From NCBI GenBank assembly GCA_047967505.1, contig CM106540.1: 64,000 nt of DNA; one strand, written 5' to 3'. The notes under the pieces were generated by a model. It was not told where the DNA came from. It saw only the letters and a list, made by a program, of their open reading frames with translations, and made no database searches. Positions 22,290 to 34,400 of this stretch are shown here, in pieces. Made by a program: the position numbers and the translations under genes. The stretch's first letter is position 1, and the number at the start of each line of letters is the position of its first letter. Source of the stretch: Dipteris shenzhenensis. Lineage: Eukaryota > Polypodiophyta > Polypodiopsida > Gleicheniales.

Positions 22290-24396
22290 ACCCCACATCA
22301 AAATGGACTTGCAGAAAGGAAAAATAGGCATATTGGAGAGGTATCTCGTGCCATGCTCAACGAAAAAGACCTGCCAGATCTTTATTGGGCTGAAACAGTT
22401 GCTACAGCAGTCTACATAATGAACAAGACTCCCACTGCATCAATACATGGCATGACGCTAGAGGAGAGGTATAATGGTAGGAAACCAAATATTTCTCATT
22501 TGAAAGTTTTTGGTTGCATTGCCTATGTTGATGTGCTAGATGAGTTGAGATCCAAGTAGAGAAAGTAGATCAGCCCATGGTTGATGTGAATGCAGGTCAC
22601 TCTTATGTGGATGGTGAATCCAGTGGCTCAGAACATAGCATTGATGATGAATTGGGTATTCCTTCTATTGTTACACCTGAAGTAAGGAAGACTAGGGATG
22701 TTTTAAGAGCACCTGGTAGTGAGCCTATTTTGTGCAGGTCTACCAGAGTCATCCTATGGATAGGCTGAAATATGATGGATTTACAACCATTCACTATGCC
22801 TATATGGTCAAAGTGATACAAGAACCAGAACCCACTTCTTTTAAGCAAGCCATGGGAAAAGAAAAATGGGAGAAAGCCATGGATGAAGAAATGGATGCCT
22901 TGGAAGCAAATGCTACATGGGAATTGGTGCCTTTGCCTAAAGACAAGAATGCAATTGGCTGCAAGTGGGTCTATAAGGTGAAGCACAATGCAGATGGTTC
23001 TGTGAGCAGATACAAGGCAAGATTAGTTGTCAAGGGGTATGCACAGACATATGGCATTGATTATGAAGAAACATTCAGTCCGGTTGCAAGGATGGCAACT
23101 GTAAGAGCAGTCATTGCTATGGCTGCATCGAAGGGATAGTCTTTACATCAGATGGATGTAAAGAATGCCTTCTTGCATGGTGATTTGCAAGAAGAGGTCT
23201 ATATGGAGCAGCCACCAGGTTATGTGCATGCTGTTCATCCTGACTTTGTTTGCAGGTTGAAGAAATCCTTGTATGGCTTGAAGCAAGCACCCAGAGCATC
23301 GCCTGACAAGATAGGACAGTATCTTGTCACTATTGGCTTTCAGATTTCCATGGCAGATTTCTCACTTTATGTGAGAAAAATAGAGAAAGGTATTATCCTG
23401 CTTGTCATTTATGTTGATAAATTGATCATCACATGTGATAGTGATGAAGATATCCTTCATGTGAAAATGCTATTGAAGCAGAAGTTTGAGATGAAGGATT
23501 TGGGAGAGCTGCATTACTTCTTGGGCATTGAGGTGATTAGATCCACAAGTGGGATATGGCTCTTGCAGAGGTAGTATGGATTGGACATGTTGTCCAAATA
23601 TGGGATGACAGGCTATAAGCCTATTTCAGTTCCTTTGGAGCAGAATGTGAAGCTGAGTGCAGATGCAGGTGAGCTTCTGGAAGCTCCTACTATGTACAGA
23701 TGCATAGTAGGAAGTTTGATTTATATGACTATTACCAGGCCAGATTTAAGCTATGCTATTGGGTTGGTAAGTCAGTTTATGCAGGCTCTAAGGAAACATC
23801 ATTTGGATGCAGCTAGACACATATTGAGGTATGTGAAGTCCACATTGTAGTATGGACTATTTTATTACACTAGAGCTCAGATACAGTTGCATGGATACAC
23901 TGATGCTGATTGGGCTGGTAGTATTTCTAATAGACGATCTATCACTGGATATGTGTTTTCTTTTGGGAGTGCTGCAGTCACTTGGAGCAGCAAGAAATAG
24001 CCTATAGTTGCCTTGTCGAGCACAGAGGCTGAATACAGGGGTGCAACAATGGCTGCATGTGAGGTAGCTTGGTTGCATAAGCTGCTTTATGATATGCATC
24101 AGTCTATAGATGGGCCAGTTGTCATTTATTGTGACAACATGAGCAGTATACACTTGGCTATACACTTGGCATATACACTTGGCAAATAACCCAGTCTATC
24201 ATGCTAGAACAAAGCACATTGAGGTGCATTACCACTATGTGTGGGAGAAGGTTCTAGTATGTTTTATTGATCTAGTTTATGTTAACACAGAGGATCAAGT
24301 AGCTGACATATTCACAAAGGCATTGGGCAGAGAGAAGCTGCACAAGTTCAGAGACCTGCTTGGTGTGCAAGAATTGGGATTGAGCTCGAGGGGGAG
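22290..24396 (+). pseudogene. Ty1/copia pol 3' half: integrase end, RT, RNase H (segment A)
   Basis: The plus strand begins at about 22293 with PHQNGLAERKNRHIGEVSRAM, the end of the integrase core. It then reads DLYWAETVATAVYIMNKTP and HLKVFGCIAYV. RT follows: [63 protein letters not shown], then IYVDKLIIT at 23407, where the catalytic YVDD has become YVDK, then KDLGELHYFLGIEV. RNase H shows DADWAG, STEAEYRGA and DQVADIFTKAL. In-frame stops occur at several places. At 24147-24183 the 12-mer tatacacttggc appears three times where segment B has it once, a net 25-bp gain that shifts the frame. Dead copy. Confidence 0.93.
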
Positions 24397-24750
24397 TGTT
24401 GAGATATCGAGCTCCACTGGTGATATGCTAGGGTGACCGTTGTGCATTTATGTCACCGACTTGTTAGCTATAGATGCGATTGGTACACCGCCCATAAATA
24501 ATAGTTGGATGACAACTATCTTTATGTACTCTAGTTAGTGGCTCAGTTGGTATGCTACCTAGGTTAGCTGAGTTTGGTTTGAGATGCACATATAGGGTTC
24601 ATCTATTCCTTTTGTACTAGAGAGAGTTTTTTGGCTTTCACAACTAAGAAGAGGAAAACTGTTTTCAGCCTCCACCTTTGTGCGTATTCCCCCATTGTGT
24701 ATGTTAGAAAGTTGCAAGTGAGACTCCTTACCTCTCTCCCACTTTCTTCA
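24397..24750 (+). mobile_element. Ty1/copia 3' LTR, 354 bp (segment A)
   Basis: The polypurine tract 'gagctcgaggggga' is followed by TGTTGAGATATCGAG, and the LTR ends CTTTCTTCA. The next five bases, CACTC, match the empty target site at 40908-40912. No 5' LTR exists in the window. The LTR at 42787-43140 has the same length. Confidence 0.85.
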
Positions 24751-25100
24751 CACTCTTGCCTCTTTTGGTTGATTATACATAAAGTGGTATGGACAACTAG
24801 CAATGCAAGGAACATCAGGCCAAGAAAATATGCACTAGAGCTCCAGAAGTTCTCCCACATGTCTTTATGAATTGCCAACTTTCCTTGCACCTTTGGGACA
24901 AAGTCAAGACTTGTGTTTCCTCTTTCCCTTTTAGTTATTCCTACATTCTTTTGGGGACAATCCTAACATCTTTGGAGGGGCAACCTCTTAATACTGCATA
25001 AGTGAGAATAGTCCATATCATACTGTTCCTTATGAAAAAGTATCAAAGTGGGAGTCAATTTTTCTACTCACATTGATGTCAATACATTGCTAAAAGTACA
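24751..25100 (+). pseudogene. LINE tail remnant interrupted by the copia element (segment A)
   Basis: Continuation of the sequence at 40908-41245 after the copia target site. Decayed reading includes RARNIRP and, in another frame, H.FINCQLSLHLWDKV, similar to the zinc-binding segment (zf-RVT) at the end of plant LINE ORF2. Confidence 0.5.
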
Positions 25101-25312
25101 ACAATACTGATGGCTAGTCTCCCATAGAATGTCCAATTCTAATTATCAGTACTTGGAGATAATCCGCTATAGAGTTTGTCTCAAGGTTGCCAACACCGTA
25201 TCTTCATGCCTTATGATGGAGAGGTATGCCGACTCACCTGGCACCATCACAACAAAAATGAAGGTTAGAAAAATAAATTTTTGCTATGGAAGCCAGGCTT
25301 CCATGCTGGCAC

Positions 25313-26316
25313 TATTAACTAGAAAAGAAATCAGGACAAGAGGCTAGATGCTAGACATGGTAACGCTCGAGGGCCATAGAGGAAAAGGGAACGTGAGGGG
25401 AGAAGCGTTAACATGGGTGGGGAAATGGGATGAAGAGGGGTGGGAATGAAGAGGGAAACTATGGCACAACGGGAGAGGGAGAGGGGAAAGAGGAGCATGT
25501 ACATGATAGGAGGAGGAATGTAGAGATGGAAACATCAAGGGAAGAGGGTCATGCTTTATTTGAAAGGAAGCATGGGGGGAAATATCAAAGTACTAGCTAG
25601 GTGGCTTTACAAGAATCAGCGTGTCACATCAAGGAATAGCCCCCTCCTTTTATAGCCAAGTGAAGGGGTCTCTCCCAATAAATGCATTCTCCCACATGCA
25701 TGGTGTAGGTGGAAGAGTCTCCCATGTGGGCTAGGCAGTTATGCACTCTAAATTGTGTGTAACAACCCTTGGCCTCATTTTTTCACATATATCGATCCCC
25801 ATATTCAAAGTCTAAGATACTCCCTTGGTCTCTTCCCAATTTTATAATACATTCAAACATCTAGGAGGACAAGTGGAGGGTTGGCACAAGGAATCTTGCC
25901 ACCTCATCCTACTTTCCCCGTTATTTAACTTGCACTCTTGGACTTTTTACACCTCCCCCACATGGGCCTATCCTACATGGAGGGAATAATCCAATATAAT
26001 ATCCATCTCCACCTATTTTATATTACTTCTCCCATGGTCCTTGGGTCATACCTCACTAAATGTAGGCGTGGGACTACCTAGGTGGAGGAGTAGCACATGG
26101 AGAACCCATGCCACCTTATCATTTTATATTATTACTACCATGGATTATGTACAACACACCTTATGGGTCCTCTTACATGGAAGGGTGGCACATGGTCATG
26201 CAATGCCACCTCAACCCTGGGCCCTATGCACACCATATTTTAATATACCATTGCCACACATACAAGCACACATACATATTTATGCCTTTTTACTTTGGTC
26301 AAATTGATCCATAATA
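25313..26316 (-). mobile_element. 3' LTR of gypsy copy A
   Basis: About 1 kb. It starts TATTAACTAG and ends CCATAATA on the plus strand, i.e. TATTATGG...TTAATA on the coding strand. It is followed by 'gtttcaccccctaggc', the complement of a purine tract. The non-TG/CA ends are supported by GCAC flanks and by the empty sites at 41468-41471 and 59624-59627. Confidence 0.75.
25646..25654 (-). promoter_or_regulatory. LTR TATA box (copy A, 3' LTR)
   Basis: The minus strand reads GCTATAAAAGGAGGGGG, a strong TATA box at a plausible place for the LTR promoter. It is conserved in all four LTR copies. Confidence 0.6.
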
Positions 26317-26319
26317 GTT

Positions 26320-27745
26320 TCACCCCCTAGGCAGGGAATGCACAGCATTTCCATGCCTAGGACCATCACACACAAAGAAGGGCTTGAGATAATGCTTGTT
26401 GATCACCTTCTTGCCATATGGCTCATGCAGCTCCTGAACTTGTATAGACCCATTGCTACGTTCCTTAATGACTGTATGGACTGGTCCACAGTGGAAGGAA
26501 TTTCTTACCCAATTGGTGGTCCAATCTGTTATCAACGCATAGCACAAGGTCCCCCTTAGCAAAGTGTCTTTCCCATCCCTTGCGAATCTTAGCATCCAAG
26601 TGGGCCTTTTGTCAATTCTTTTGGATCTCTGTTTGATGTAGTGCAAGGTGTCGGGTTTCATCTAGCTTCTCAAGTTGTACCAACCTGGCCTCTACATGTT
26701 CATCTTCTGTCATCCTCTGTTCTTGTGCCAAATCTCAAGGCCGGAATCTCTATCTCTAGTGGTAAAATTGCCTCAGTACCATACACCAACTCAAAAGGAG
26801 TGTGACCTGTAGACATTTTATGAGTGATGTTGTAAGCCCACATAGCTGCAATGACCATCTGATCCCACTGGCTCCTGTTCCTTGTGGCCATTTTTCCCAT
26901 GGTTTTACAAAGGAGGCCATTGGTCCACTCCGTTTGACCCATGGATGCTAGATAATAGATGCTAGAAGTGCGATGATCAATACCCATGCGATCCATGAGC
27001 AACTCCACTGCTTCATTTAAGAATGGACTCCCATGGTTAGATACTATTTCCATGGGTGTCCCAAACCTTGTGCAGATACGTTCAAATATGAAATTTGAAA
27101 TTGCCTTACCATTTGCAGCGGGGAGGGCGATAGCTTCAGCCCACTTAGTGACATACTAAGTGGCTACCAAAAGATACTTCTTTTTATGGGTAGTCATGGG
27201 CAAGGGCTCGACAAAATCTATTCCCCACTTTTGAAACAGATGGATGGACATCACTGGGTGATGTTGCCCAGGACGCAAATATTTCCTACCAAAGAATTGG
27301 CATGGTTCACAGGTTTTGCAATACATAGTGACATCCTTGAACAAGGTCGGCCAATAGTATCTAGCATGTAAAATCTTCTTAGCAGTATAGTCACTGGCAT
27401 AGTGTCCTCCACAAAATCCATCATGATAATGCTTCAATACCTTAGGTACTTCATCTGCATCAATGGCCCGTCTTAGTACCCCATCCATGCCTTGATGGTA
27501 CAACACCCCATCAAAGAGAGTGCAGTGGATCTTCTTTCTCTCATAGCTAGTACTTTCTGGAGGAAAGAAGAAAGCAGTCAGAAACCTGTAGATACAACCA
27601 TACCATGGATCCCCAACTTCTATGGCCGCTACAAGGGTTACATCAACGCACTCCTCTAAATAAATCAAATCATTCTTCAAGTTGGAACAACCCCCTTTTA
27701 CAATTTTAAAAGAAAAATCATATTCTTGTAGAACTCCCAACCATT
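26320..27745 (-). pseudogene. Ty3/gypsy integrase (copy A)
   Basis: Read leftward from 27740: the end of the RNase H-integrase linker (LQEYDFSFKIVKGG). The zinc-binding domain follows, with histidines in YHDGFCGGHY and cysteines in CKTCEPC. The catalytic core begins WGIDFVEPLP (first Asp). Further on, VSNHGSPFLNEAVE has Asn where the second catalytic Asp is usual, and MGQTEWTN keeps the Glu. The C-terminal domain at 26320-26661 shows FHCGPV, NGSIQVQELHEP and INKHYLKPFF. It would insert element cDNA into chromosomes. Stops between the open pieces and the missing Asp indicate it is inactive. Confidence 0.88.
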
Positions 27746-28030
27746 AGGCCAACCGGCCCATGATTTGGTGATTGAAGAACCTGCTTTGCAAGACCATTGA
27801 AACCATCACAGAAAGTATACATCTCATGACCACCTAACTTCTCAAGAATGAGGTCTTGAAAGGGCAGAGGATGATGATCCCTCTTGGTGGCTGCATTGAG
27901 TTTCTTATAGTCGATGCAGACCTGCCACTTGTTGTTTTCCTTTGGGATGACTACCACTAGCGAAACCCATTCAGTATTGTGAACCAGAACAATAAACCAA
28001 GCTTCTGCAACTCTAAGCACAAAGCATCAG
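27745..28030 (-). pseudogene. Ty3/gypsy reverse transcriptase, N-terminal piece only (copy A)
   Basis: The minus strand reads WVSLVVVIPKENNKWQVCID, then YKKLNAATKRDHHPLPFQD and YTFCDGFNG, the first blocks of gypsy RT. After FNG the sequence jumps to the RNase H-integrase linker, so the catalytic YxDD block and the canonical RNase H are missing. Copy B has the same joint, so the deletion predates the segmental duplication. Confidence 0.85.
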
Positions 28031-28199
28031 TCTTTAGGGGCCCTAATCTCTGAAACTTTTAAGCCATTAGCTTAGCATCAGGCTTCAACTCTATCTTGTG
28101 TTTTATGGCAGTCACATGGCGAAGGTGGTGGTAGCTAGTTACAAAGAGGTCAGGGAAACCTGTGGGTGGCGGGGTTGGAGACACCTCCATCATGTAAAC

Positions 28200-28725
28200 T
28201 TATTCCTCTGAGAACCCCTCCCCCCCGTATGAATCTTCCATTGACTCAAACACTGAGGATGAGAGAGTATCACTATCTTGCTTCTCTTCTTTTTTTGCTT
28301 CAGCGGCACCAGGTTGCACCGGGATCTTCTCCTTTGAAGCACCAAAAGACATGTGTCCTATCTTCCAATAGCTAACTGCATCACTCTTTCTCAGCCATGG
28401 TCTCCTGAGTATGGCTGGGTAACTCCTGCCTATACCTTCAATGTCCACTACATAGAAATTGACAGTGGTGGTCAATCCATTGACAGTGATGGGCAAATCC
28501 TCAATGACTCCTAGGGTGCCGAGTCGTCGACCATAGGCTACCTTGATTCAAGTGGAGGAACGCCTTGTGCATTTCAAATTCAACTTCTTCATGATACGAG
28601 GCACCATGATATTACATGCAGCTCCCCCGTCCACACACACACTTTTGACACGGTAGTTATCTATGATGACATCTATTGTATGCGGGTGCCGATCAACATC
28701 TTCAGAGAGAAGAAATCTCTTGTAC
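28200..28725 (-). pseudogene. Ty3/gypsy aspartic protease (copy A)
   Basis: The first half, about 28720-28530, reads HPHTIDVIIDNY, then CVDGGAACNIM: the catalytic loop with VDGG where many proteases have DSG/DTG. The second half, 28200-28496, reads MPITVNGL and IGRSYPAILRRPWL; copy B keeps the usual ILGRPWL. A stop separates the halves. At 28195-28199 is TAAAC, the empty site of the element inserted in copy B. Confidence 0.75.
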
Positions 28726-28738
28726 CTTTCCCTTTTTC

Positions 28739-29101
28739 TTACTCTTCCTTGTTGAGAGCCCTTGCTTGCAACTTACGTCTCACCTTAGGGCTTAATGTTA
28801 TTAGTTGAGGAAGCATGATGCTCAAAGACTGATGAACAAGGTCCTGAACGACCGAATAGTCTTCTTGCCCTGAGCTGATAGGAAAATCCAAATGTGACCA
28901 TTTACTCCTGCAAGATCTTTTAGCCTTCTCTATTGGTGGGTCTGCCATCTCAGCATCTGAGGGCTCTGAGAAGGAGACCTTCTTCCTGGGGTGGCCTGGT
29001 CCACGGTTTGGAGAGGGGTCCGAGGCGGTACGACTTCTCTTCCAAAGGTGAAGGACTTCTATATTAGAATCCTCAGAGCCTGCTTCACTTAGAAGATTCA
29101 C
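28739..29101 (-). pseudogene. Gag-protease linker region (copy A)
   Basis: A 120-residue minus-strand frame, Ser/Pro/Lys-rich, between gag and protease, matched by 49754-50092 in copy B. No domain is recognised. It is probably the disordered spacer of the polyprotein. Confidence 0.45.
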
Positions 29102-29429
29102 CCTTGGAGGCGATTGGCTTGATTTCTAATGCCCACCATCTCAAGCCGAAGATCATTCAGGGCCTTGTCTAGGTCATTGACTCCAAGTTCTTTAGCAAGA
29201 GGGGCCGAGGGAGTAGGAAGGAGGGGGGCTCATGGGCCAGGCTGGGGAAATCTTCCAGGCGGAGGGTCAGGATATACACCTTATTGACAGTAAGCAGCTA
29301 AGGGATGACCATACATTTGAGGTGGAGAGGGTGGATACATCCTTGATGGGGGGTAGGGGTATGCCCCTGTTGTGGACCCCCCAGGTTGTTGTTGCCAGAA
29401 TTGAGGGGGTTGCAGAGGGACAATCATCG

Positions 29430-29840
29430 GTAGCCCAGCACATGCTGAGTCATTCTAGCTCGAAATCAGGCATTGTCCTCCTGTGTGGCAATTAAACGGT
29501 CTAGGGGCACGATCGCTTGATCCACATATCAGAACGTTGTCTCCCCTTCTGACTGCTTTAGGTTTGCCACCTGCAGGTACACATTCTCCGACTCCTCTTC
29601 TTTGCCGAAATACTCAATCATAGCTACTGTCAACCTTGGCCAACTTTGGCAAACATCCTTGGCCTACTTCTCATACCACACTTGAGCCAAACCCTCTAGA
29701 AATGTGGGAAGAACCAACAACCATCTATCTTCAGTAAGAAATTTGAAACACAATGGCGCTTGAAGACCACAAGATACTCATTTGGATTTTCTTCAACCCG
29801 ACCACAGAATACAGGAATGTCAGCCATCCTTGGGAAATGG
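29430..29840 (-). pseudogene. Ty3/gypsy gag capsid region (copy A)
   Basis: Minus-strand reading: ADIPVFCGRVEENPNEYL, then after frame changes FLEGLAQVWYEK-like sequence, MIEYFGKEEESENVYLQVANL and YVDQA. This is the Retrotrans_gag pattern of P.F.G..ENP...L followed by the W-containing helix. Several frame changes make it non-functional. No zinc knuckle was identified. Confidence 0.7.
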
Positions 29841-30399
29841 AAAAGAGAGAGATGAAATGAGGCTTATCTATCGGCAAACAATGGAAATAGGTAGCTTGAA
29901 CTAAAAATCAGGTGAAGATACATCCACAAAGCACACATAGGCAGGGTAGGGTGTGACTGGTGTATTGTGAAATACTATACGGGAAGAATCTTCAGCATAG
30001 AATAGCTCATAGACAATCTTGTAAGGACCAATCCTTATTGGTCCAGGCATGATATTGCATCCATCTTTATAGGCGAGGGTTAGAGACACGGCGCTGCATG
30101 AGGTTCTTCATCAAGGCAAACAAGAATGCCATCACAAATGTCAATAGTTGGAGAGCTTGCACATCACCTTCAACTTCCTCCAATTCTTGTAGTCACCATG
30201 CTATTTCTTCAAGGGGTGTGCAGTCTGTCATCCTTCTTTTGAGAAATGTCCTTGACCTTTCTGATCATGTTCCGAAGTCGGTAAACTCGTATCAAATATA
30301 CACAACACTTAGTTTCATGATGACCATAACCTTTTCATTCCTTACAAATGATCACCCTCATTCGTGGCTTGTGGCTCTGTTGGGGTGGTGCTTCCACTC

Positions 30400-30735
30400 G
30401 CTTCATGCGTGATTGAAGTACAAGCTTCATGTGCCAAGAAATCAACACAACTTCCACCTTCCACTAACTTGTTCACACACGAGTTGAGAATCTCCTTGCA
30501 TCTCAAGTTGCTTGATGTGATGTTCTTGTGCCTTTTGTAGCCCAAAAATGAGTGCCGAGTACTCAACTTGGTTGCAATTACTTGCAGGTGCTGACTTGCT
30601 ATAATAATACATCTCACCCCCTAGTGCAGTGAGCTTCACACCCACACGAGCAGCCTTGGTCGAAGGTTTGTATGCTCTGTCAAATTGAAGGAGCAAAGAT
30701 GTCATCACCCCAAGACTAAAATCCGGACATCCCAA
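30400..30735 (-). pseudogene. RNase H-like domain upstream of gag (copy A)
   Basis: The minus strand reads LLQFDRAYKPSTKAARVGV, then NQVEYSALIFGLQKAQEHHI, then GDSQLVCEQVSGRWK, matching the plant/archaeal-type RNase H (RVT_3) pattern with Asp, Glu and Asp of the active site in place. A deletion near 30445 removes most of the C-terminal part that copy B keeps. It lies 5' of gag on the coding strand, an unusual place for a retroelement RNase H. Confidence 0.75.
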
Positions 30736-30806
30736 GTTTCTTGGTAGTCCAAGATAGGTAGAAGGAGAGGGTGGGGAGAATTCAATACTTGAGCAAGACG
30801 TTCAAC

Positions 30807-31495
30807 ACCAAGGAATAGCCCCCTCCTTTTATAGCGAAGTGAGTGAGTCTCTCCCAAAAAATGCATCCTCCCACATGTATGGTGTGTGTGGAAGAGTCTC
30901 CCATGTGGGCTAGGCAGTTACACACTCTCAATTGTGTGTGACAACCCTTGGCCTCAATTTTCCACATATATCAACCCCCATATCCCAAGTCTAAGATACT
31001 CCCTTGGTCTCTTTCCAATTTTATAATATGGTCAAACATCTAGGAGGACATGTGGAGGGTTGGCACAAGGAATCTTGCCACCTCATCCTACTTTCCCCAT
31101 TATTTAACTTGCACTCTTGGACTTTCTACACCTCCCCCACATGGGCCTATCCTACATGGAGGGAAGAATCCAATATAATATCCATCTCCACCTATTTTAT
31201 ATTACTTCTCCCATGGTCCTTGGGACATATCTCACTAAATGCAGGCGTGGGACTGCCTAGGTGGAGGAGTGGCACATGGAGGACCCATGCCACCTTATCA
31301 TTTTATATTATTACTATCGTGGATTATGTACAACACACCTTATGGGTCCTCTTACGTGGAAGGGTGGCACATGGTCATGCCTTGCTATCTCAACCCTGGG
31401 CCCTATGCACACCATATTTTAATATACTATTGCCACACACACAAGCACACACACATATCTATGCCTTTTTACTTTGGTCAAATTTATCCATAATA
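30807..31495 (-). mobile_element. Truncated 5' LTR of gypsy copy A
   Basis: It matches about 53626-54314 of the full 5' LTR. The inner end is joined directly to coding sequence near 30807, so the downstream third of the LTR, the primer site and the leader are gone. The TATA box remains at 30825-30833. The outer end ...TAATA is followed by GCAC. Confidence 0.8.
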
Positions 31496-34400
31496 GCACA
31501 CAGTTGTTATCAATGTCACTCTATCTAGATTAGCATCAAATATTGGCATTCTTATAAAACATACGTTGGCAAAAAATGTCAAAATTCTAGTAAGTTGTGG
31601 TAAGCAGAAAGGCAGAATATAACAAGTGAAGTGTTGAGTAAAGTGACAGCTAAAGACATTAATCATGAAATGGAACTCTCCAGTTTCCATTTTGCAGGTA
31701 ATCCATGCTCATAAACCTGCAAGACAAAATCTTTAAAGGGTGTCCAATCCTTGCATCACCAGGGTCATTCCAATCATGAGTAGAAAGGATCATCCCACTA
31801 AGGGGTGTTATAATGAATTCAAAACCAATAGAAATATGTCTTGACTAATCCCTGTATCATAAATATCACACTTTAGGCTTAATGCATCCTTGAGCTTGGG
31901 ACTTGCCCCAAACTTCATATAATGAGCCCATCAGGTCAGTTGATAGTATTTGAATGTAAGTAATATCAATGGTCCTCCTCAGTATCCCAATGAAAGTAAT
32001 GTATAATGAAGCTATGTGTACTTCCAAATGTATGGGAGCTCTTTGGTTAAAATATAAATAAACATTATGCCAAGGCTAACGAGATATACATATATATACA
32101 CACATATAAATGCCAAGATTAGAGACAAATATATAGATACATGTGTATATGCCAAGGGCTTTTCGTATATATATGTCAAGGCTAATGAGAACCCATATAA
32201 TTAATAGTTTCTAGTAAAGAAACTCATGTTAATACGAAATGAAGAATCAATAAAGAGACTCAAATACCTAAGTCTTCATCCCAAAAAGGACTCTTAAGTC
32301 CATATCCCATAAAAAGTAAATTCTTCTTATGAAGAAGTAATAAAGGTTTTGCAGCTACACTCTCAAGCTTCCATGTTGTGCTACTTATTTGTAACCAAAA
32401 TATCGCGGACAACTATAAAGAATAGCAGGCTCTGGAATCTAGTGCTCTGCTACTGAACCATCCAATAAATCTTTATTGTTTGGAAATCTACGGTCCTTTG
32501 GTGTGGAGATTCTCAAAAAACCCATCTTGTCAGTAAGTGAGCCGCAAGGATATAGTCTTGTGAGAATGATGTGGTGTCAAAGTGTGATGACCTCTTCTAT
32601 ATAAGTATCCACAAGAGAAACCATAGGATCTCTCTAAGGTGGAAGAGCATATGGCCTTTATAACCTTTTCCTTTTTTTTCTCTTGTTACAGTGACTACTA
32701 GGTAATTACGAAAGTCCCATGTAGAGTCGCAGGAAAGAACGATGCATTTGGTGCTTATGCCTTCTAGAAAAAAAATATATGCTTGATTCACAATTTTCAA
32801 TGATAAGAGACTATTAGACCATGATTACAGTTTTGTCTCGAGGCTTCTCAGGCTCAATGAAATCCCAATACAGGCTCTAGAGAATTAGCTCTTCTCAAGG
32901 AGACAGACTGTAAGAAAAATGGGAAGACCATCGTGTATTTTAACACAGGCTCAACTAGAGAGATCTCAGTCACTACAGAACTTGTAGGGGTCTAGCAAGA
33001 GAGGTAATGATATGTATAGCCAGAGAGTCAAGTCATGTTTATTCCCAGTATGAGATCCTTATGGCCTGCTTACAGGTCCCAAAGTGGTTGTAGTAGTTGC
33101 TTGCTCTCAGGTGGATACGTAGCCAAGTTTTTATGTGATCTATATGGGATGAAGCCTCTATAATTCATCACAGGAAGGAAAAATCTCGTAGGAATATGAT
33201 TCTCTGGGCTACTATGAATGCAGGCTACTATGAATACCAACAACAAGTATGGCTCTCTGCTGGAAAATCTCTATGCCAATAAAGGAGTCTACCCCTATGT
33301 GCCAATCAAGCTAAACCATTGTATAATTGCAACCTCCATTGCAGAGCAACACAAATCAAGTGCACCCTGAACACAAGCTGGGTTTTCCACAGAGCAACAT
33401 GCACATAACATAGGATGAACCCAAATACTGGTGCTCTCGAAATTATTATACAACGTCGGGGCCTAGAGGCCAAGGTCCCTGAGCTTTTGCTCGATAAGCC
33501 GAACGGATTTGTAGTTGTGCAACATTAGTTGTATATGTCAAACAGAGTCGAGAACACATACTAATGGCAAGGCCACACCGGTGGCTTGCCCACACAAGAG
33601 CCCATACACCGCCTTCGTGAAGATGCACATGCAAAGTAGTAGACATGCAAAGTTTGGCTCTGAGGTGGATAACAAAGTTTGGCTCTAGTGATGAATGTAT
33701 CTACATATTCGTGAGCCTTGTCGGGTGGAGTTTTTTGCTCAGATGTATCTATGTGCATAGTCCCCCGAAGTAGAAGCACAAAAATCATAGTTGAAAAAGC
33801 GTGCCAATACATGAACGTTTATACAAATCTTCACCTAAGCTCGAAGGTAAGGTCCCTTCATCTCAAAGGTCTCTCTCAAGTGTAGAGCTTCATTGAGCCA
33901 TGCAGAACAAAGTTCATTGTCTCCAACATGCAATGGTAAGTAGATTTAGATGCTACTCCTCCTCTCTTCAGGGTCATGTCCTCTGTTTCTCCATGCACAG
34001 AGCTTGAAGACCCATCAACTCAAAAGATTAGGGAGGCTATTTAAAGGAAGGTGGACATGTACTTGCTCACATCTTCATCTTGCAGCTCAATTACATGTAG
34101 TTGTGTATTGGTTTTCCCCATCCTTCAAACTCCTATTAGTCCTCGTGATATTTTATGATCCTTCTTGGAACTGTGGTCCAACCATTCTCCAATTATCTAG
34201 TGATTTCTTTCTTGAGCTACGCGCCCAACTACTAAGCCAATATCAATGTCCCTTATTACTCCTGTCTCTCTGATCCAAGGGAGAATATGTACTAGAATAT
34301 TTCTTACCCTTGGGCTTAGAAGGTAGCCATGGGGAAGATGTATTATCCCACATGTTCCAACCCTCCCGATATGAGGCTTCTACTTGAGCATCAAGGTCTA

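Larger units (their letters stand above)
25313..31495 (-). mobile_element. Ty3/gypsy element, copy A, 5'-truncated
   Basis: A minus-strand LTR retrotransposon flanked by GCAC at 25309-25312 and 31496-31499. From 5' to 3' on the minus strand it has a truncated 5' LTR, RNase H-like domain, gag, protease, start of RT, integrase and 3' LTR. Relative to copy B it lacks about 1.7 kb covering the inner part of the 5' LTR, primer site and leader, plus smaller deletions near 28160 and 30445. It can be neither primed nor transcribed normally. The whole block is paralogous to 43703-54314. Confidence 0.85.

Noticed and set aside
22603-22986. 127-residue minus-strand frame
   Set aside because: Antisense to copia RT.
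26041-26314. Plus-strand frames starting MGHTSLN or MPPYHF, repeated at 31004-31528, 44427-44945 and 53823-54347
   Set aside because: They lie antisense inside the gypsy LTRs; their recurrence follows from LTR copies, not from a gene.
30098-30412. 104-residue plus-strand frame, also at 51089-51403
   Set aside because: Antisense to decayed gypsy coding sequence between RNase H and gag; no domain.
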